Shown here one piece after another: positions 8,617 to 13,249 of a stretch of DNA of 17,396 nt (position 1 is the first letter of the stretch; every line of letters begins with the position of its first letter). A program made the translations under genes and the position numbers. The DNA is from CBFIJI01 sp965662885. Lineage in GTDB: Bacteria > Bacteroidota > Bacteroidia > Flavobacteriales > Flavobacteriaceae. The stretch is from positions 1 through 17,396 of the forward strand of contig CBFIJI010000036.1 in NCBI GenBank assembly GCA_965662885.1, given 5' to 3'. The notes beneath the pieces are model-generated. The model was not told the DNA's origin, did no database searches, and saw only the letters and a program-made list of their open reading frames with translations.

Positions 8617-10386
8617 ATGACCCCTTCCGACTACTATAAAAACAATCGTAACACCTACAAAGCCAAGAAAGAACAACTTTTAAAAAAAAGCAGACGTTTC
8701 GGACTGCTCCGTTTGATTAGCTTTCTTTTAACCCTTTTTGGAGTATATCATTTCTATGGGGATTGGACGCCATTTTCATTGTTAAGTGTTTTTGGACTGC
8801 TATTATTTTCCACACTGATTTACTATCACCACGTCTTAAAAAACAAAAAAAACTTTTATGAAAAGCTGGAAAATATCAACCAAGAAGAATTAAACATGCT
8901 TTCTGGAAATTATGCTACTAGACCTACTGGAGAAACGTTTTTAAACCCAAATCACTTTTACAGTAATGATATTGATCTTTTTGGCAAAGGATCCTTCTTT
9001 CAATTCCTCAACAGGACGGCAACAAATGAAGGGAAACAAAAATTAGCCACGCTAATGCTATCCAACGATATTCAAGAAATAGAACATAAACAAGAAGCGA
9101 TTAAAGAACTTGGACAACATATGGATTGGATACAGCATTTTACGGCTTCAGCCCATTTGATGGAGGTGACCACCAATTCTAAAACTATTACTGGATGGCT
9201 TAATAAGTACACCCCTTTTATTCCAACCTATTTTAATTGGCTTCCTACACTTTTTAGCCTTCTTTCCATAGCCATTATTACCCTTTCCTTGCTTTCACTT
9301 CTCCCCTCATCCGTTGTGATATATTGGCTGATGTTTGGTCTGCTCATCACGCTTAAATACACCAAAAAAATTAATCGTTTAGCCTTAGATGTCAACACCG
9401 TAGTTGGGACATTCAAGCAATATTCCCCATTACTCGATAAAATAGAGTCCGCTTCCTTTAAAGCCCCATTGTTAGTTAAAATGTCCCAAAAGATAAAATC
9501 CAATAAAGGACTCAAAGCATCCAAAATTTTTAATTTATTTTCAAAAACCGTAGATGCTTTAAACAATAGAAACAATATGCTTGTTGCCTTATTTGGAAAT
9601 GGTTTCTTTTTATGGGATGTGAGACAAGTATTTAAAATTGAGCAATGGATTACCAACTATAAAGAAGTTATCAATGAATGGTTTGAAGTGGTATCGTTTT
9701 TTGATGCCTACCACAGTCTTTCAATTCTTGCATTTAACCAACCTGAATATTGCTATCCCTCCATTAAAAATACGGCTACCATTATATCTGCAGAAAACTT
9801 AGGACATCCGTTAATTGATAAATCACAACGTGTGGCAAGTAATGTTACGATTGGTCAACATGAATTTTTTATTGTGACTGGAGCCAATATGGCTGGAAAA
9901 AGTACCTTTTTAAGAACACTCTCCCTTCATATAGTCATGGCCAATATGGGATTACCGATCTGTGCAAGTGCAAGCACCTATTCCCCTACAAAATTGATTA
10001 CCAGTATGCGAACAAATGATTCTTTAACGGAAAATAGTTCTTACTTTTTTTCGGAATTGACACGCTTAAAGTTTATCATAAATGCACTTCAAAAAGACCG
10101 CTATTTTGTCATTTTAGATGAAATTTTAAAAGGAACAAACAGCGTTGATAAAGCCATAGGGTCAGCACAATTTGTAGAAAAATTAACCGCATTAAATGCT
10201 GCAGGAGTTATTGCAACGCATGATTTAAGCCTTTGTAAAATTGAAAAAAAATCAAAACAAGTAATAAATTATTATTTTGATACAACTATAAAAGAGGATG
10301 AACTGTATTTTGATTATACATTAAAAAAAGGAATTTGTAAAAACATGAATGCCTCTTTTCTTTTGAAAAAAATGGAAATCACATAA
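8617..10386 (+). CDS. Membrane-anchored MutS-family ATPase (not mismatch-repair MutS)
   Basis: The C-terminal part is a clear MutS ATPase: Walker A GANMAGKST (422-430), the MutS dimer-interface region MRTNDSLTENSSYFFSEL (464-481), Walker B FVILDE (497-502) and the ATHD histidine motif (533-536). Residues about 118-180 resemble the start of the MutS core/lever domain (FLNRTATNEGKQKLATLML, then KQEAIKEL). The mismatch-binding domain I with its Phe-x-Glu motif and the connector domain are missing, and 589 residues is far below the roughly 850 of MutS. Two hydrophobic segments at about 29-47 and 52-71 and another pair at about 208-248 predict a membrane anchor, which canonical MutS lacks. Related proteins are found in Bacteroidota; their role is unknown, and annotation as mismatch repair would be misleading. 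The ATG at 8617 follows a 58-base gap after the glycosyltransferase. Confidence 0.88.
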   Translation: MTPSDYYKNNRNTYKAKKEQLLKKSRRFGLLRLISFLLTLFGVYHFYGDWTPFSLLSVFGLLLFSTLIYYHHVLKNKKNFYEKLENINQEELNMLSGNYATRPTGETFLNPNHFYSNDIDLFGKGSFFQFLNRTATNEGKQKLATLMLSNDIQEIEHKQEAIKELGQHMDWIQHFTASAHLMEVTTNSKTITGWLNKYTPFIPTYFNWLPTLFSLLSIAIITLSLLSLLPSSVVIYWLMFGLLITLKYTKKINRLALDVNTVVGTFKQYSPLLDKIESASFKAPLLVKMSQKIKSNKGLKASKIFNLFSKTVDALNNRNNMLVALFGNGFFLWDVRQVFKIEQWITNYKEVINEWFEVVSFFDAYHSLSILAFNQPEYCYPSIKNTATIISAENLGHPLIDKSQRVASNVTIGQHEFFIVTGANMAGKSTFLRTLSLHIVMANMGLPICASASTYSPTKLITSMRTNDSLTENSSYFFSELTRLKFIINALQKDRYFVILDEILKGTNSVDKAIGSAQFVEKLTALNAAGVIATHDLSLCKIEKKSKQVINYYFDTTIKEDELYFDYTLKKGICKNMNASFLLKKMEIT

Positions 10387-10483
10387 TCCCTTAAATCAAG
10401 ACGTATTAAATAACTATATTCGAAAAGTACGGCAGCACATCGATAGATGTTATACGTAAAAAAACCTTGGAGACCTCTAAAAA

Positions 10484-11173
10484 ATGGAAGGAACACTTAT
10501 TAATGCTTTAGCTGTCATTTTAGGCAGCACATTAGGAATTTTGATTCATGCAAAACTTCCTAAAAAAATTATCACTATTGCTTTTCAAGGTATAGGATTG
10601 TTTACCTTATTCTTAGGAATAACGATGGCCTCAAAAACCAATGAATTTCTCATCATGATCTTTAGTATTGTCATTGGATCAATAATTGGTGAACTTATGA
10701 ATATTGATGGAGCCATCAATAAGCTAAGCAACTGGCTTAAGGGGAAAGTTCGATCAAATAATGCTAAATTTTCGGAAGGTTTTGTAACCTCTTTTCTTCT
10801 TTTCTGTATGGGGTCTATGACTATTTTAGGAGCCATTGAAGAGGGCTTAGGGGGTAAACCCAATTTACTGCTTGCCAAATCACTTCTCGATGGATTTTCT
10901 TCCCTAGCCCTTGCAGCTTCAATGGGAATTGGTGTTCTTTTTGCTGCTGTACCCCTTCTTATTTACCAAGGGGGACTAACTCTTTTTGCAGCATCACTTG
11001 AAGGTCTATTAACAGACGTAATCATCAATGAACTTACAGCAGTTGGAGGCTTACTTTTAATTGGACTTGGAATGAATATTCTTGAAATTAAATCGTTTAA
11101 AATTTCAAATATGCTCCCTGCTTTAGTAATAGCAGTTATTCTTTCCGCCCTATTTTTAAGCAATCCCGCTTGA
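10484..11173 (+). CDS. DUF554 integral membrane protein (YdfK/YqgA-like)
   Basis: The 229-residue protein is almost wholly hydrophobic with about six to seven membrane segments. It opens with GTLINALAVILGSTLGIL and contains FVTSFLLFCMGSMTILGAIEEGL near its middle and GGLLLIGLGMNILEIKSFKISNMLPALVIA near its end; the order of these blocks is that of DUF554. Family members are thought to be transporters of unknown substrate, which is an assumption of the family rather than something this sequence proves. A 97-base gap separates it from the MutS-like gene, and a bidirectional terminator lies just after the stop, so it ends its transcription unit. Confidence 0.9.
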   Translation: MEGTLINALAVILGSTLGILIHAKLPKKIITIAFQGIGLFTLFLGITMASKTNEFLIMIFSIVIGSIIGELMNIDGAINKLSNWLKGKVRSNNAKFSEGFVTSFLLFCMGSMTILGAIEEGLGGKPNLLLAKSLLDGFSSLALAASMGIGVLFAAVPLLIYQGGLTLFAASLEGLLTDVIINELTAVGGLLLIGLGMNILEIKSFKISNMLPALVIAVILSALFLSNPA

Positions 11174-11187
11174 TCCATTGCATAAAA

Positions 11188-11221
11188 AAAACCAATCGAA
11201 TACAATGAATCAATTGGTTTT
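11188..11221. terminator. Bidirectional rho-independent terminator between DUF554 and YceI genes
   Basis: AAAACCAAT at 11188-11196 and ATTGGTTTT at 11213-11221 are perfect 9-base complements around a 16-base gap. An A run lies before and a T run at the end, so the hairpin can work on both strands, which suits its place between two convergent genes (stops at 11173 and 11249). Confidence 0.7.
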
Positions 11222-11248
11222 CAGCGGGACGTATAAAGTAAATTCCTA

Positions 11249-11821
11249 TTATTTTTTGACCAAGGTAACCCCCAGTTCAATAGTATCTAAAATAAGTTTA
11301 TCTCCTAGATTTTCAAAAAAACTACCTGAACGAAATTGAACATTATACTTTGCACGATCAAAAGCCAGTTGAGCTGTATAAGATGATGAAGAGGGAGATC
11401 CTTCAAGCGTAAAACGAACTGGATGTGTAATTCCTTTGATGGTCAGTGTACCGTCAACAGAATAAACACCCTCCTTGGGAGACGACGGTTTTGTAATTAA
11501 AAGCGTAGCTGTAGTATGTTTTTCCACAGAAAAGAAGTCATCAGATCTTAAATGTCCTTCAAGGCGTTGTTTTCCTTTTCCAGATAAATCTTCGACTTGA
11601 AGTGTGGTCATATCCACGACAAAGGTGCCACCGTTCAGTGTTTCTCCGTCAAAATCCAATTCAGCACTACTAAATTGTAAAGACCCGTAATGAGATTTTG
11701 TTGAGATTTCCTTTCCAATCCATTTGATTGTACTCGATGTTAAATTGAAATTGTCTTGAGCAACAAGCAGGTTTGAAAAAATCAAAACAAGAATTGACAT
11801 TGTAATTTTAAAGTGTTTCAT
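11249..11821 (-). CDS. YceI family periplasmic lipid-binding protein
   Basis: From the ATG at 11821 the product is 190 residues: a Sec signal peptide (MKHFKITMSILVLIFSNLLVAQ) followed by a single YceI lipocalin-like barrel. Visible family marks are STIKWIGKEI near the mature N-terminus, GGTFVVDMTTLQVEDL, the HLRSDDFFSVEKHTTATL block and GTLTIKGITHPVRFTL. YceI proteins bind isoprenoid-like lipids in the periplasm; the ligand here is unknown. The reading frame continues upstream to an ATG at 11845, but that start would add eight lysine-rich residues before a complete signal peptide, so 11821 is preferred. A TAGATTTG box lies 12 bases before this ATG on the minus strand; it matches the -7 consensus but has no TTG at the correct distance and would leave almost no leader, so I give it little weight. 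Confidence 0.92.
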   Translation of the reverse strand: MKHFKITMSILVLIFSNLLVAQDNFNLTSSTIKWIGKEISTKSHYGSLQFSSAELDFDGETLNGGTFVVDMTTLQVEDLSGKGKQRLEGHLRSDDFFSVEKHTTATLLITKPSSPKEGVYSVDGTLTIKGITHPVRFTLEGSPSSSSYTAQLAFDRAKYNVQFRSGSFFENLGDKLILDTIELGVTLVKK

Positions 11822-12217
11822 AATTTTTTTTTTCAAATCTAACATAAGGCTTTAGTTTATTAATTAGGATACATTAACATTTTATCAGATTCAAACAAAA
11901 TGATTCATTAAATCCTCAAAACGTATAATTAATTACAAAAAAGTAAACTATTTTGATTCTCACTTTTGTTCATTCTAAAAAACAAGACGCCTTTTAATCT
12001 TTTAATTTCCAGTAAAGTTAATTCCAAACACCTTCTAATACTTTATATTTTTTACTTATTAATTATTCTTTTGAAAGAACAAAACACCCTCCAACACCTG
12101 ATTAACTATCTATTTTCGCCAACCTATGAGTGCATAGATTGATGAGATTCTTTGGGAAGATGATTATAATAGCTTTAATACGCAAGTTTGGAATAAAGAA
12201 TAGTTTCCTTTATCTAT
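11822..12217. other. AT-rich intergenic region; possible small plus-strand transcript at its right end
   Basis: About 400 bases without a convincing gene. The only structure I see is at the right end: TATTTTCG at 12111-12118 (seven of eight to TAnnTTTG, no good TTG upstream), and then a reading frame of 21 codons at 12138-12200 (IDEILWEDDYNSFNTQVWNKE) that looks protein-like but is preceded by MSA and a TAG stop. The terminator at 12218-12250 with eight T on the plus strand could end such a transcript. This may be a decayed gene tail, a small RNA, or chance. Confidence 0.2.
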
Positions 12218-12250
12218 AAAAACACTCCATATGTAAGAAGTGTTTTTTTT
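12218..12250. terminator. Terminator directly after tRNA-Arg
   Basis: AAAAACACT at 12218-12226 pairs perfectly with AGTGTTTTT at 12239-12247 around a 12-base loop. On the minus strand it begins a few bases after the tRNA 3' end and finishes with five T, so it is well placed to end the tRNA transcript. On the plus strand it is followed by a run of eight T, so it may also stop transcription coming from the left. Confidence 0.75.
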
Positions 12251-12251
12251 G

Positions 12252-12325
12252 TGACCCAGGGAGGATTCGAACCCCCAACCCTCAGAGCCGAAATCTGATA
12301 TTCTATCCAGTTGAACTACTGGGCC
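12252..12325 (-). tRNA. tRNA-Arg, anticodon TCG
   Basis: The 74-base gene folds fully by eye. The acceptor is GGCCCAG with CTGGGTC (one G-U). The D arm is GTTC/GAAT around AACTGGATA. The anticodon arm is TCAGA/TCTGA with loop TTTCGGC, giving anticodon TCG (reads CGA, arginine). The variable loop is GGGTT, and the T arm is GGGGG/CCTCC with loop TTCGAAT. The discriminator is A and CCA is not encoded. Its first ten bases are also the last codons and stop of the GIY-YIG gene upstream. No promoter is visible between that gene and the tRNA; the nearest candidate lies about 360 bases upstream at 12683-12710. A partial copy of the gene lies at 12583-12650. Confidence 0.95.
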
Positions 12326-12345
12326 GTTTTGTTCAGCGAAATTAA
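12282..12345 (-). repeat. Direct repeat, copy 1 (tRNA-Arg 5' half plus leader)
   Basis: These 64 bases, covering the anticodon arm and 5' half of tRNA-Arg and 20 bases of leader, recur at 12587-12670. Apart from the 20-base insertion in the other copy, the two differ at one base only (C at 12334, T at 12659). The two copies bracket the GIY-YIG gene body with a 305-base offset. Confidence 0.93.
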
Positions 12346-12576
12346 TTTATTTTTTACATATTCTCTACCTATTCCTGATTTTAAATATTTCTCTCTTTCA
12401 CGTGCTTCTTTTCTTGTACAATAAGACTCATGAAAAAGTAAAACCCAAGGCACAAATGCTTTGGTGGATCTATTTTGTAACTTATTATGCTGATCCAATC
12501 TCATTGCTACATTTGTAGTCATACCCGTGTAAAAACGATTAAATTTACTGCTGTAAAGGACATAAACAGAAAACAT
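12316..12576 (-). CDS. Small GIY-YIG nuclease-domain protein, ends inside tRNA-Arg
   Basis: The 86-residue protein is a single GIY-YIG domain of the small UvrC-N-like type. The motif appears as VYVLYSSKFNRFYTGMT (Tyr5, Tyr16, Gly18), the conserved Arg is at 26 (MRLDQHN), and the catalytic Glu is probably 62 in REREKYLKSGIGREYVK, a strongly conserved tail in the family. All the expected catalytic residues are there, so it could cut DNA. The last eight codons (ISLNKTAQ) and the stop are supplied by the duplicated tRNA leader and the first ten bases of tRNA-Arg: the TAG stop is tRNA bases 8-10. The domain proper thus ends near residue 77. The start ATG at 12576 lies ten bases past the end of the upstream tRNA fragment. 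Position between two copies of its tRNA neighbour suggests arrival as a small element. Its target, and whether it is expressed, are unknown. Confidence 0.88.
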   Translation of the reverse strand: MFSVYVLYSSKFNRFYTGMTTNVAMRLDQHNKLQNRSTKAFVPWVLLFHESYCTRKEAREREKYLKSGIGREYVKNKLISLNKTAQ

Positions 12577-12582
12577 ATAGAA

Positions 12583-12650
12583 GGATTCAGAGCCGAAACC
12601 TGCCTGCCGGCAGGCAGGTCTGATATTCTATCCAGTTGAACTACTGGGCC
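12583..12650 (-). pseudogene. Truncated tRNA-Arg copy with palindrome in its anticodon loop
   Basis: Reading from 12650 down, the acceptor 5' strand, D arm and anticodon arm are identical to the intact tRNA-Arg. A 20-base palindrome is inserted between the 5' anticodon stem and the loop (before TTTCGG). After the anticodon stem only GAATCC, a likely remnant of the T loop and stem, is left; the variable loop, T stem and 3' acceptor strand are absent. It cannot make a tRNA. It keeps the leader sequence and lies just after the candidate tRNA promoter, so it probably marks the ancestral position of the gene. Confidence 0.88.
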
Positions 12651-12670
12651 GTTTTGTTTAGCGAAATTAA
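12587..12670 (-). repeat. Direct repeat, copy 2, interrupted by palindrome
   Basis: Matches 12282-12345 at 63 of 64 positions once the 20 bases at 12599-12618 are left out. Similarity stops at 12670, 20 bases upstream of the tRNA 5' end, and at 12587 on the other side, with a further short match (GGATTC) to the T arm region at 12583-12588. Confidence 0.93.
12598..12619. repeat. GC-rich perfect palindrome (22 bases, 20 inserted)
   Basis: CCTGCCTGCC followed directly by its reverse complement GGCAGGCAGG (12599-12618), with a flanking A and T extending symmetry to 22. Sixteen of the twenty inserted bases are G or C, in strong contrast to the surrounding DNA. Comparison with the intact tRNA shows it as a clean insertion without visible target duplication beyond at most one base. 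It resembles a dispersed palindromic repeat unit. Confidence 0.9.
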
Positions 12671-12682
12671 ATGGATATCCAC

Positions 12683-12710
12683 CAAACTAACTGTTGCTGA
12701 TAAACCTCAA
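12683..12710 (-). promoter_or_regulatory. Candidate promoter of the tRNA-Arg/GIY-YIG unit
   Basis: On the minus strand, TTG (12710-12708), a 17-base spacer and TTAGTTTG (12690-12683), seven of eight to TAnnTTTG. The box ends 32 bases before the 5' end of the truncated tRNA copy, so transcription would start about 25 bases ahead of it, a common arrangement for a tRNA gene. It follows the end of the yqeY unit, which fits a new transcription unit starting here. Confidence 0.5.
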
Positions 12711-12737
12711 GATAAAGAAGATCTTTTTAATTAAAAC

Positions 12738-12759
12738 GCTAGGAAAAGTAAACCTTAGC
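12738..12759 (-). terminator. Weak terminator after yqeY
   Basis: On the minus strand GCTAAGG, a nine-base loop and CCTAGC form a stem with one bulged A, followed by GTTTTAATT. It begins right after the yqeY stop and precedes the candidate tRNA promoter. The stem is short, so read-through into the tRNA region is possible. Confidence 0.4.
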
Positions 12760-13209
12760 TTAAGAAAGTAAGTTTTTGACAATCCCTGAGATCGTCTTAC
12801 CATCCGCCTTTCCAGCCATTTTTTTAGAAGCAATACCCATCACTTTACCCATATCCTTCATGCCTTCAGCATTCACGGATTGAATGACCTCAGCAACGAT
12901 GGCTTGAACTTCAGATAGCTCTAACTGTTGGGGTAAAAACTCAGCAATAACAGCAGCTTGATCCTCTTCTGGACCTGCTAAATCTAATCGGTTCTGTTCT
13001 TTAAAAATAGCGGCACTATCACGGCGTTGTTTAACTAATTTTTGAAGTAATTGAATTTCTTCGTCTTCCGTTAAGGAATCACTTGATCCCGCTTGTGTGG
13101 TGGCCAATAAAATGGCAGATTTTATAGCACGAAGAGCATCAAGTCTAAGGGTATCCTTAGCTTTCATGGCTTCTTTTATCGACTGCATAAGTAAGTTTTG
13201 TAATGACAC
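12760..13209 (-). CDS. yqeY: GatB/YqeY domain protein
   Basis: The 149-residue cytoplasmic protein matches the YqeY family over its full length: SLQNLLMQSIKEAMKAKDTLRLDALRAIKSAI at the N-terminus, a central DEEIQLLQKLVKQRRDSAAIF, then EFLPQQLELSEVQ, and GMKDMGKVMGIASKKMAGKADGKTISGIVKNLL at the end. The C-terminal part resembles the tRNA-binding tail of GatB, the amidotransferase subunit, but YqeY proteins lack the catalytic part and their own role is not settled. It lies 40 bases downstream of ftsZ on the same strand, so it probably ends the division cluster transcript. The ATG at 13209 gives the normal length for the family. Confidence 0.93.
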   Translation of the reverse strand: MSLQNLLMQSIKEAMKAKDTLRLDALRAIKSAILLATTQAGSSDSLTEDEEIQLLQKLVKQRRDSAAIFKEQNRLDLAGPEEDQAAVIAEFLPQQLELSEVQAIVAEVIQSVNAEGMKDMGKVMGIASKKMAGKADGKTISGIVKNLLS

Positions 13210-13249
13210 TGGCTTAAATTTTAAATTAAATACATTGTTATTGGGTCGG

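Noticed and set aside
9228..9656. 142-codon minus-strand ORF opposite the MutS-like gene
   Set aside because: A shadow of the plus-strand coding frame; no recognisable domain.
12142..12219. 25-codon ORF MRFFGKMIIIALIRKFGIKN.. ending at the terminator
   Set aside because: Short and low complexity, with no recognisable signal; the other plus frame over the same bases looks more protein-like. Nothing supports translation.
12583..12650. Intron-containing tRNA-Arg with a 20-base hairpin intron
   Set aside because: The variable loop, T stem and 3' acceptor strand are missing, so no mature tRNA could form even if the insertion were removed.
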